Part shown: in pieces, positions 1-7,538 of the stretch | How positions within the stretch are numbered: position 1 is the stretch's first letter | Layout: every line of letters starts with the position of its first letter | Assembly: GCA_036526195.1 (NCBI GenBank) | Contig: DATCYZ010000131.1 | Coordinates: 1-9,412, forward strand | Direction: 5' to 3' | Length of the DNA: 9,412 nt | Source: DATCYZ01 sp036526195 | GTDB taxonomy: Bacteria; Pseudomonadota; Gammaproteobacteria; Burkholderiales; SG8-39 | Made by a program: the position numbers and the translations under genes | The notes under the pieces: generated by a model | Told to the model about the DNA's origin: nothing | The model's input: only the letters and a program-made list of their open reading frames with translations | The model's database searches: none

Positions 1-3000
1 TCCACAACCACCAGTGGCTGTTCAACGCCAACGACGACAACTCCAACTACATCGACGCCCAGGGCGTCGGACCCGGCTCGGGCTACACCTACGAGATCAA
101 CTTCGGCGGCTCGGGCAACCGTAACAAGAGCGCGGGCGACGCCATCTTCCACTGCCACTTCTACCCGCACTTCGCCCAGGGCATGTGGTACCACTGGCGC
201 CACTACGATGTGCTGGAAGAGGGTACCAAGCTGATGGTTTCGGGCGCAGGCTTCCACACGGAGCGCTGGGCGCTGCAGAACGGCACCCCCGCGACCGGCT
301 CGCGAGCGCATCCCGACGGCGAGATCATCGCGGGCGTGCCGCTCGTCGCCATCGTGCCGCTGCCCGGCAAGGGCATGGCGCCGATGCCGGCCAAGGTCGA
401 AGTGGTGGCCAACCCGGTCAAGACCGCCAGCAACCGTAGTGTGGGCAGCGTGGCGCTGATCGACCACAAGGACATGCTTGGCCCCGACGGCATCGCTGGA
501 ACCGACGACGACAAGAACCCGGGCTTTCCGTTCTGGGTGGCGGGTATCGACGCCGGCCCGAACCTCAATCCGGATGATCCGTCCTCCAGCCTGAGCATCG
601 TGGGCCAGCGTCCCCCGACGCCGGTGCTCGACATGCTGAATGCGACGCAGGCAGCCGATATCGCGAAGGACAAGGTCTGCGTTGACGGGTACGGCAAGAA
701 GACGCTGCGCCGGGTTGACGACTGCCCGAGCGGCGAGACGGCCTCGCCCTACGGCCTGTGGACCGGCATCGTGGCCGACCAGGCCGACGGCCACGACGGC
801 GGCCTGCCGCGCGCAGCGCTGCAGGGCTACGCCGCGGGCGGTGCCACCGAGCACAACGTGGTCTCCCCGCGCGACTTCACCAAGGTGATCGCGAAGGCGA
901 AGCCGGTGTACTTCCCCGAGGAGGGCACCGACGCCGAGAAGGTGGCGATGAAGTTCCACAGCAAGCGCTTCCACGACACCGTGAAGATGGTGGGTGGCAA
1001 TGCCGTTGTCGCGAAGTTCGCAACCAACGGCGCCCCGCCCGCGGTCGGCGCGCCCTTCCACGAGCCTTGTATCGACGACACCGGCCAGCGCCTGGGCAAC
1101 GGCGTGCTCGGCAATTTCTTCAGCGGCGAGAAGGACAGCTGGGCGGCGAGCGTCGGCGCGTTGCTGGCGGAGCCGGGCTATGGCGGCCTGGGCATGCAGA
1201 CCCGGGGCAAGAGCGCCTTCAACGCCGACAACCCGCGCCGCTACAAGGGCGCGAACATGCAGTTCGACGCGATCCTCAACAAGGTCGGCTACCACTATCC
1301 GCAGCAGCGCATCATCGCCCTGTGGGAGGACGTGGAGCCGGTAATCAACAAGCAGCAGCCGGCCGAGCCGCTCGTCATGCGGCTGAACACGTTCGACTGC
1401 GCCGTGTACTCGCACTCCAATCTCGTGCCCGAGTACTACGAGATGGACGATTACCAGGTGCGCACGCCGACCGACATCATCGGCCAGCACATCCACCTGC
1501 CGAAGTGGGACCTGACCACCACGGACGGCGCCGCCAACGGCTGGAACTACGAGGACGGCACCCTGTCCCCCGGCGCGATCCGCGAGCGCATTCATGCGGT
1601 CAACGAGTGGAACATCGAGCAGGCCTGCGACGGCCACGCGACCGTGGCGCCGCCCGCAGGGGCGACGATGGAAAGCCACGTCTGCGCCGCCGGTACCCCG
1701 GCGGGACAGACCGTGCCGGTGCCGATGCTGCACGCCAAGGCGCATCCGTTCTTCCCGGCCACCGGGCCGGGCGGCGCGAACTGGATGGGCGCGCGCACGA
1801 CGATGCAGCGCTGGTTCGCCGACCCGGTGGTGAACACCGACGGCGTGGACCGCGGCCTGGGCATCATCTTCACGCACGACCACTACGGGCCGTCCACGCA
1901 CCAGCAGATCGGCCTGTACGCGACCGTGCTCACCGAGCCCGCGGGCTCCAAGTGGGTGCACAACGAGACGGGTAACCAGCTCGGCGCCGGCCCGGACGGC
2001 TCGGGTGGCCGGATGGACGGCGGCCCGACCTCGTGGCAGGCGGCGATCCTGACGCAGGCTCAATCGGGCGTATACGCCGCGAACACGGTCAAGGCCGCGC
2101 CGTGCACGCAGGCCGGCGACATCAACGGCGTGACCTGCACGGACCCGTTCCGCGAGTTCTACTTCGAGTTCAGCGACTTCCAGCACGCCTATGAGAAGGA
2201 CAAGTACGTCGGGGCCGACCGCTTCGGCGTGCCGATCCCGCCCGTGGGCGCGGTGATTGAACCCGCCAACAAGGCGTTCGACCTCAACCTCGCAGGGCTC
2301 TTCTTCACGGAAAACCCGCGCGTCAACCGCGTGCAGGGAACGGATATCACCAACTCGTTCCGCTACGCGATCAACCCGCCGGCGCGCTTCCAGATCAACC
2401 CGGTCTACCCGGACCTGGTGGTCGAGGCGGCGGACTGCGTGAAGGACGAGCAGTCCGGGGCGGTGCTGCTCACGCGGCCCTGCCCGCAGGCGATCGACGT
2501 GGAAGACCCGGGCATGTTCGTGGTGAACTACCGCAACGAGCCCATCGCGCTTCGCGTGTTCGACCCCAGCAAGACGGGGCCGGACGGCAAGAAGGGCGCG
2601 CAGACGGACGGCGTCGCGGGAGACCTGGCGTTCGCGCTGGCGTCCAAGATCGTCAACAAGGACGGCACGACGGCGCCCATCAACCGGGCGATCCTCGACC
2701 TCAACAAGACCGAGAGCCAGCTCATGCCGTGGGGCAATAACGCCCTCAACGCGCCCAGCGCGGTCGAGGGCGGCGATCCCTTCACGCCGATGCTGCGGAC
2801 CTACGCGGGCGACACGGTCCGCGTGAAGATCCAGGCCGGTGCGCACGAAGAAGAGCACAACGCCATGATCGGCGGGCTGAAGTGGCTGCAGGGCGGTTCG
2901 GGCCACGGCAAGCAGCCGAACTCGGGCTGGCGCAACTCGCAGGCCGCGGGCATCTCCGAGCAGTTCACGTTCCAGATGCCGATCTTCAAGCCGAACGGTG

Positions 3001-4838
3001 CGGCCACGGGGGGCGGCGCGATCAACGCGCGCGACTACGTGTACAACATCGATTCGTCGCAGGACGGATGGTGGAGCGGCACGTGGGGGCTGGTGCGCTC
3101 GTACGAGTCCAGGCGCGGCGACCTGTTCGCACTGCCCAACAATGAGGACGTGAAGCCCGATCGCGTGCTCAACAAAGCCGAGTTCAACGGGGTGTGCCCG
3201 GCGACGGCGCCGACTCGCGACCTGAAGGTGGTGGCGATCCTCGCCAACGACCTGCTGCCCAATCCGGGCGTGACGATCGTGCCGAACGATCCGAACCTCG
3301 CGAAGCAGCACGTCGGCGCGGCCCTCAAGGGCAACGGCACGCTGGTGTACAACCCGCGTGAAACGAGCGTGAGCGGCCAAGACGCGGACGGAAACACGCT
3401 CTCGCATACGGGTCCGATCCACGATCCGACGGCGATGCTGTACGTGCACCTCGCGGACCTCGAACCCGATCCCACGCGGGGCGGTGTCGCCGGCCGCGGC
3501 GCCTGCCGCGACGGCCGGAGCATGCCCGGCGTGGCGAACGCCGAATGCCCGGTGCGCCTGATTTCCGATGCCTACGGCAAGCCGATCAAGAAGGTCGAGC
3601 CGCTCATCGTGCGGGCCAAGGCGGGTGAGTGCGTCAACGTGACGGTGTACAACCGTATGCCGGACGTGGCGCCGGACCTGCCGACGCTCGCGACCCTGAT
3701 CGGCGCGAACAAGCGCGACCGCGATCGTCCGGAAGGCTCGATCCCGTTCGACAACAACCTGATCCGTCCCTCGACCCACGTCGGCCTGAGCCCGCAGCTC
3801 GTGGCCCTCGACGTGACGAGCGACCTCGGGGTGAACGTCGGCGCGAACGTCACGCAGACGGTGCCTCCGGCGAGCCTGGTGAACGGCAAGCCGAAGACGC
3901 AGATCGGCACGTTCCGGTGGTACATGGGCGACATCGACCAGGTGCCCGTGGCTGGCGGCGTCAACATCGTCGCCACGCCGGTCGAGTTCGGCGGCTTCGG
4001 CCTCAGCCCGGCCGACAAGGTCAAGCAGGGCCAGAAGTCGCTGGTCGGCGGGATGGTCGTGCTGCCGGGCGGCAGCGAAGTGACCGGTGGCCCCGACGTC
4101 ACGTTCAGCGAGGATGCGAACCAGCGCGCGCAGGCGACGGTCACGATCGGCAAGGGCAAGTACGCGAAGAAGTACCGCGACTTCATGCTCGTCATGACCA
4201 AGAACCTGAACCACCGCTATAAGGACGGATCCTCGGTCGAGCACATGAACGGCGAGGCCATCGGCATCCCGGAGGACAGCCAGGAGAGCAGCGCCATGGC
4301 GCTGAACTACGGCATCGAGCCCCTGTGGTACCGCTTCGGCATCCTGCCGCAGGCGCCGTTCGGCGGCGCCGGCTGCGGCGAAGGCTGCTACGGCGGCGTG
4401 CCCAACCCCGAACTGGCCTACAGCAACAGCTTGGTGGGCGGCGACCCGGCCACGCCGGTGTTCACGGTCCGGCCCGGCACGGAAGCACGCGTGCACTCGG
4501 CCGTACCGCACGGCACCTCGCGCGGCACCACGCTGATCTTCCACGGTCACGTGTGGCAGCGGGATCCGTACGTGTGCGAAGGCGAGTCGCGCAACGACCT
4601 GCCGGGCGCCTGCGGGATGAACGGTGTGGGCTCGCGGTCCATCGGCGACAACCCCTACGGGTTCGCCCAGGGTGCGCAGGAGAGCATCACGCCGTACTCG
4701 CACTTCACCTTCCGCTTCCCGAGCGCGGGCGGCGCCAACAAGGTGGAGGGCGACTATCTGTTCCGCGACACCGGCTCGTTCGGCAACGCAAGCGGCCTGT
4801 GGGGCATCCTGCGGGTCGATCCGTACGCGCCGCAGTAG
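1..4838 (+). CDS. Giant multicopper oxidase, MofA/MnxG-like (5'-truncated)
   Basis: The reading frame is open from the first base (first full codon at 3) to TAG at 4836-4838, giving 1611 residues; the start and any signal peptide lie upstream. Residue numbers here count from base 3. Copper motifs seen: HNHQW (1-5), then HCHFYPHFAQGMW (50-62), giving a type 1 site (C51, H56, M61) and type 3 histidines; GQHIHLPKWD with H496/H498; FTHDHYGPSTHQQIGLY with H625, H627, H633. Eight histidines in four HxH pairs could complete one trinuclear centre. Later cupredoxin units lack the type 1 Cys: HEEEH (948-952) paired with YNIDSSQDGWWSGTWGL (1014-1030), and FHGHVW (HGH 1514-1516) paired with GDYLFRDT...GLWGILRV (1583-1605). 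NYRNEPIALR (842) and NYGIEPLWYR (1435) are matching repeat motifs. The family oxidises metals or organics and reduces O2 to water. Length is close to what I recall for Leptothrix MofA (roughly 1660 residues). Many paired cysteines fit an exported protein. Family call is firm; Mn(II) as substrate is only inferred, and Fe(II), Cu(I) or an organic are alternatives. Confidence 0.93.
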   Translation, partial: HNHQWLFNANDDNSNYIDAQGVGPGSGYTYEINFGGSGNRNKSAGDAIFHCHFYPHFAQGMWYHWRHYDVLEEGTKLMVSGAGFHTERWALQNGTPATGSRAHPDGEIIAGVPLVAIVPLPGKGMAPMPAKVEVVANPVKTASNRSVGSVALIDHKDMLGPDGIAGTDDDKNPGFPFWVAGIDAGPNLNPDDPSSSLSIVGQRPPTPVLDMLNATQAADIAKDKVCVDGYGKKTLRRVDDCPSGETASPYGLWTGIVADQADGHDGGLPRAALQGYAAGGATEHNVVSPRDFTKVIAKAKPVYFPEEGTDAEKVAMKFHSKRFHDTVKMVGGNAVVAKFATNGAPPAVGAPFHEPCIDDTGQRLGNGVLGNFFSGEKDSWAASVGALLAEPGYGGLGMQTRGKSAFNADNPRRYKGANMQFDAILNKVGYHYPQQRIIALWEDVEPVINKQQPAEPLVMRLNTFDCAVYSHSNLVPEYYEMDDYQVRTPTDIIGQHIHLPKWDLTTTDGAANGWNYEDGTLSPGAIRERIHAVNEWNIEQACDGHATVAPPAGATMESHVCAAGTPAGQTVPVPMLHAKAHPFFPATGPGGANWMGARTTMQRWFADPVVNTDGVDRGLGIIFTHDHYGPSTHQQIGLYATVLTEPAGSKWVHNETGNQLGAGPDGSGGRMDGGPTSWQAAILTQAQSGVYAANTVKAAPCTQAGDINGVTCTDPFREFYFEFSDFQHAYEKDKYVGADRFGVPIPPVGAVIEPANKAFDLNLAGLFFTENPRVNRVQGTDITNSFRYAINPPARFQINPVYPDLVVEAADCVKDEQSGAVLLTRPCPQAIDVEDPGMFVVNYRNEPIALRVFDPSKTGPDGKKGAQTDGVAGDLAFALASKIVNKDGTTAPINRAILDLNKTESQLMPWGNNALNAPSAVEGGDPFTPMLRTYAGDTVRVKIQAGAHEEEHNAMIGGLKWLQGGSGHGKQPNSGWRNSQAAGISEQFTFQMPIFKPNGAATGGGAINARDYVYNIDSSQDGWWSGTWGLVRSYESRRGDLFALPNNEDVKPDRVLNKAEFNGVCPATAPTRDLKVVAILANDLLPNPGVTIVPNDPNLAKQHVGAALKGNGTLVYNPRETSVSGQDADGNTLSHTGPIHDPTAMLYVHLADLEPDPTRGGVAGRGACRDGRSMPGVANAECPVRLISDAYGKPIKKVEPLIVRAKAGECVNVTVYNRMPDVAPDLPTLATLIGANKRDRDRPEGSIPFDNNLIRPSTHVGLSPQLVALDVTSDLGVNVGANVTQTVPPASLVNGKPKTQIGTFRWYMGDIDQVPVAGGVNIVATPVEFGGFGLSPADKVKQGQKSLVGGMVVLPGGSEVTGGPDVTFSEDANQRAQATVTIGKGKYAKKYRDFMLVMTKNLNHRYKDGSSVEHMNGEAIGIPEDSQESSAMALNYGIEPLWYRFGILPQAPFGGAGCGEGCYGGVPNPELAYSNSLVGGDPATPVFTVRPGTEARVHSAVPHGTSRGTTLIFHGHVWQRDPYVCEGESRNDLPGACGMNGVGSRSIGDNPYGFAQGAQESITPYSHFTFRFPSAGGANKVEGDYLFRDTGSFGNASGLWGILRVDPYAPQ

Positions 4839-4880
4839 GGCGTAAGGCACCCGGAAGCAGGACGCCGGGGCCGCTTGGGG

Positions 4881-4920
4881 GACGCGCAAGGGTGCAGCGA
4901 TCGCTGCACCCTTGTGTGTT
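4881..4920 (+). terminator. Long hairpin/palindrome after the oxidase gene
   Basis: Bases 4887-4914 are a perfect 28-bp palindrome with half-site CAAGGGTGCAGCGA. As RNA it folds into a 12-bp perfect stem around a GATC tetraloop (4899-4902), extended by six more pairs (three of them G-U) to 4881/4920. A short, weak U run follows (TTTCT at 4919-4923). It sits 42 nt past the oxidase stop and 46 nt before the next ATG, so a Rho-independent terminator or an attenuator giving partial read-through is the simplest reading. The weak U tract leaves room for a transcript-stabilising stem or a dimeric-regulator operator instead. Confidence 0.6.
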
Positions 4921-4954
4921 TCTGGCGGTGCCGCGTCCGCCGGGCAACGAATCT

Positions 4955-4959
4955 GGAGG
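4955..4959 (+). promoter_or_regulatory. Shine-Dalgarno site of the beta-propeller gene
   Basis: GGAGG lies 7 nt before the ATG at 4967. It decides the start: the frame is open far upstream (inside the oxidase gene, in another frame), but only this ATG has an SD site and is followed directly by a Sec signal peptide. No convincing -35/-10 pair was found in the 128-nt gap 4839-4966. Confidence 0.85.
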
Positions 4960-4966
4960 TTCGCGC

Positions 4967-6889
4967 ATGACACGATTTGCACGCTGGGCCGCTCTGGCGG
5001 CACTGCTCGCCGCCGCACCGGCCCTCGCGGCGGAAACCGGGGCGCGCTCGCCGCGCTACGCCAAGGACGGGCTGGTGATCGAGTTCGCCGCGCGCAACGT
5101 CGCCGACGGCAAGGCGAAGCTCGGCGAAGGCGATCTCGCCGAGGTGCGCTTCCGCATCCTGGAGGAGGCGACCGGCAAGCCCGTGCGCGGGCTCTCGCCC
5201 GGGGCGTGGCTGGACATCGGCGAGGTGATCCAGGGCCGGCCCGGCGCCGAGCAGAAGTCCTGCAAGGAAAAGATCGCGCTGTACCTGCGCGGCATCGTCG
5301 GCATCCGGCCGATGGTGGACCTGAACAGCTACTACATCGTGGTGATGAACCGCGAGGCCTCGCTCTCGGTCGTGGATCCCACCGTGTCCATGGTGGGGCG
5401 AACGAGCACGCTCGCCAGCGTGCCGCTCGAGAAGCCCGGCGCGGACTTCGCGCGCAGCCGCGACGACCGCTACATCTTCGTCACGATGCCGGCGGCGGGG
5501 AAGGTGGCGGTGGTGGAGGCCGATTCCTTCAAGGTGACCGCCAGCATTCCCGCAGGGGAGGGGCCGACGCGCGCCGCGGTGCAGCCCGACGGGCGCTACC
5601 TGTGGGTCGGCAACAACGCGGCGAAGGACGGCGCGGGCGGCGTGACCGTGATCGACACCGCGTCGCTCAAGCCGGTGAAGCGCATCCCGACCGGGGCCGG
5701 GCACCACGAGCTCGCGTTCTCGGAGGACAGCCGCTGGGCCTTCGTCAGCAACCGCCGCGCGGGAACCGTCACGGTGATCGACGTGCGCACGCTCGAGCGC
5801 GCGCGCGAGCTCGCCATCGGCGGCCAGCCGATCTCGCTCGCCTACTCGGCGCTCGCCCGGCGCCTGTTCGTCGCGGACGCCGAGACGGGCGTGGTGCACG
5901 TCGTGCGGCCGGGCGAGTTCGACACCGTGCAGCGCATCGCCGCGAAGCCGGGACTCGGCCCGATGCGCGTCAGCCCGGACGGGCGCTGGGTGTTCGTCGT
6001 CAACACCCTCGAGGACCGCGTGCTGGTCATCGATCCGTCGGCCAACCGCGTGCAGCACGAGATCCCCGTGCAGGGGCAGCCCTACCAGATCAAGTTCACG
6101 CGCGCCTTCGCCTACGTGCGCTCGCTGGGCAGCGAGCGGGTCACGCAGATCAACCTCGCCACCATCGGCGCGGGCAAGCAGCCGACCGTGCAGGGATTCC
6201 AGACGGGCTCGGTGCCGCCGAAGGCCGCCGGCGAGCTGGCGATCGCGGACTCCATCGCCGAGGTTCCCGGCGAGGCGGGCATCATGGTGGTCAACCCCGG
6301 CGACAACACCACGTACTTCTACATGGAGGGCATGAACGCGCCGGCCAGCAACTACCAGACGTACGGGGCCCGGGCGCGCGCGGTCACGGTGGTGGACCGC
6401 AGCCTGCGCGAGGTCGAGCCGGGCGTGTACGCGGGGCGCGTGAAGCTGCCGGCCGCGGGCCGCTACGACGTGGCCTTCTCGCTCGACACGCCGCGCATGA
6501 TGCACTGCTTCTCCGCGGACGTCGCGGCCGACCCGAGCCTCGCCGACGCGCGCAAGGGGCTGACGGTCGACTACCAGGTCGCTTCGCACACGGTCGAAGC
6601 CGGCAAGCCCATGCGGTTGCGCTTCCGCATTCTGGAAGGCGCGCAGGGCAGTGCGAAGGCGGGGCTCGCGGACGTGCGCGTGATGGTGCTGCGCGCGCCG
6701 GGCCGGGACCGCGCCGTCGTGCAGGCGCGCGAGATCGGTAAAGGTGTGTACGAGGCCGAGCTCGAGCTCGACCGGCCCGGGGCATACTACGTCTACGTGT
6801 CCTCGGCGACGCTCGGCAAGGGCTTCCGCGATCTGCCGTACCTCTCGGTCATCGCCCAGAGCGCGCCGGTCGCGTCGCGCCGGCGCTAG
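4967..6889 (+). CDS. Exported seven-bladed YVTN/YncE-type beta-propeller protein with flanking Ig-like segments
   Basis: 640 residues. A Sec signal peptide is clear (MTRFARWAALAALLAAAPALA, cut before A22). Residues about 25-110 form a beta-rich segment with RFRILE at 61-66 and a lone C99 in SCKEK. Residues about 120-400 hold seven propeller repeats with a recurring (R)xxFV...V.VID pattern: YYIVVMN, RYIFVTM, RYLWVGNN, RWAFVSN, RRLFVAD, RWVFVVN, FAYVRSL. After the propeller come a Met-containing stretch (YMEGMN, M453/M456), an MMHC motif (511-514) and a second beta-sandwich-like segment that repeats RFRILE at 552-557. No CxxCH haem motif is present, so it is not a d1-type cytochrome by itself. 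Propellers of this class usually act as scaffolds or bind ligands in the periplasm; the role here is unknown. Placement directly after the oxidase and 19 nt before a SCO gene suggests a partner or assembly factor; Met/His/Cys clusters could bind copper (inference). Confidence 0.88.
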   Translation: MTRFARWAALAALLAAAPALAAETGARSPRYAKDGLVIEFAARNVADGKAKLGEGDLAEVRFRILEEATGKPVRGLSPGAWLDIGEVIQGRPGAEQKSCKEKIALYLRGIVGIRPMVDLNSYYIVVMNREASLSVVDPTVSMVGRTSTLASVPLEKPGADFARSRDDRYIFVTMPAAGKVAVVEADSFKVTASIPAGEGPTRAAVQPDGRYLWVGNNAAKDGAGGVTVIDTASLKPVKRIPTGAGHHELAFSEDSRWAFVSNRRAGTVTVIDVRTLERARELAIGGQPISLAYSALARRLFVADAETGVVHVVRPGEFDTVQRIAAKPGLGPMRVSPDGRWVFVVNTLEDRVLVIDPSANRVQHEIPVQGQPYQIKFTRAFAYVRSLGSERVTQINLATIGAGKQPTVQGFQTGSVPPKAAGELAIADSIAEVPGEAGIMVVNPGDNTTYFYMEGMNAPASNYQTYGARARAVTVVDRSLREVEPGVYAGRVKLPAAGRYDVAFSLDTPRMMHCFSADVAADPSLADARKGLTVDYQVASHTVEAGKPMRLRFRILEGAQGSAKAGLADVRVMVLRAPGRDRAVVQAREIGKGVYEAELELDRPGAYYVYVSSATLGKGFRDLPYLSVIAQSAPVASRRR

Positions 6890-6895
6890 GCGCAC

Positions 6896-6900
6896 AGGAG
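6896..6900 (+). promoter_or_regulatory. Shine-Dalgarno site of the first SCO gene
   Basis: AGGAG lies 8 nt before ATG 6909 and 14 nt before the second in-frame ATG at 6915 (the protein starts M-R-M). The spacing favours 6909. The site is inside the 19-nt gap after the propeller gene, in keeping with one transcript. Confidence 0.75.
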
Positions 6901-6908
6901 ATCCGCCC

Positions 6909-7538
6909 ATGCGAATGACCCCGTTCCGCCAACTCCTCGCGGCGCTCGTCGCCGCCGGCCTTTCGGCGCCGGCGCTCGCGCACGATCGTTCGCACCGGCA
7001 CGACGCGCAAGGGGCTCAGGCTGCGGCGCGCCCCGCGGGCGTCGAGCTGACGCTGCCCGACACCCGCCTCACCGACCAGGACGGCCGCGCCGTGCGCCTG
7101 AAGTCCGACGTGCTGGCGGGGCGGGTGGCGGTCGTGAGCTTCGTGTACACGACGTGCACGACGGTCTGCCCGGTACTCTCGGCGACGATGTCCCAGCTGC
7201 AGCAGCGCCTCGGTGCGCGCCTCGGCGAGAAGGCGCTGCTCGTCTCGATCACGGTGGATCCGCAGCGCGACACGCCGGCCCGCCTGAAGGAGTATTCCGC
7301 GCAGCACGGCGCCGGGGCCGACTGGCGCTGGCTCACCGGGTCGAAGGGCGACGTCGATGCGGTGCTGAAGGCGTTCGGCACGTTCACGCCGAACCCGGAA
7401 GACCACCCGGCGATCACCATGATCGGCGACGCCGAGGGGCGTCGCTGGACGCGCCTGTTCGGGTTTCCGAGCGTCGAGGAGGTGCTCTCGCAGGTCGAGC
7501 ATGCGCTCGCCGTTCCGGTCGCCCGGCACCGGCACTGA
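6909..7538 (+). CDS. SCO1/SenC-family copper/thiol protein (first paralogue)
   Basis: 209 residues with a thioredoxin-like fold expected. Key family residues are all present: CTTVCP with C83 and C87, DPQRDTP at 117-123, and the distal copper-ligand histidine H166 in EDHPAITMIGD. SCO proteins bind one copper through the two Cys and the His, or act as thiol reductases, classically in assembly of the CuA site of cytochrome oxidase. No CuA subunit is visible here, so its client may be the neighbouring multicopper oxidase (inference). A cleavable signal peptide (residues 1-24, ...APALA) replaces the uncleaved membrane anchor common in the family, so the mature protein should be soluble and begin HDRSHRHD. 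The C-terminus is also histidine-rich (VARHRH). The stop overlaps the next gene's start by one base (TGATG), which implies translational coupling. Confidence 0.93.
   Translation: MRMTPFRQLLAALVAAGLSAPALAHDRSHRHDAQGAQAAARPAGVELTLPDTRLTDQDGRAVRLKSDVLAGRVAVVSFVYTTCTTVCPVLSATMSQLQQRLGARLGEKALLVSITVDPQRDTPARLKEYSAQHGAGADWRWLTGSKGDVDAVLKAFGTFTPNPEDHPAITMIGDAEGRRWTRLFGFPSVEEVLSQVEHALAVPVARHRH

Noticed and set aside
4899..4906. GCGATCGC-like core of the palindrome (cyanobacterial HIP1 octamer)
   Set aside because: The octamer (4897-4904) occurs here as the centre of a longer hairpin, and nothing else in the window suggests a cyanobacterium or repeated HIP1 sites.
4325..4966. Long in-frame upstream extension of the propeller gene
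   Set aside because: It overlaps the oxidase gene in another frame, is Arg-rich and low in complexity, and the SD-preceded ATG at 4967 starts a proper signal peptide.
4967..6889. Reading the propeller protein as a haem d1 or c-type cytochrome
   Set aside because: No CxxCH is present, and only two isolated Cys (99 and 514) fall in the mature chain; the resemblance is only through the propeller fold.
4754..6910. 718-codon open frame on the minus strand opposite the propeller gene
   Set aside because: It is a by-product of high GC at third positions. Its translation is rich in Arg/His/Ala/Gly with no recognisable domain, and the + strand gene has a signal peptide, SD site and clear propeller repeats.
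7154..7537. In-frame upstream extension of the cytochrome-fusion gene into the SCO gene
   Set aside because: It would put about 128 Arg/Gly-rich residues before the signal peptide and overlaps the conserved SCO core. The coupled start at 7538 fits better.
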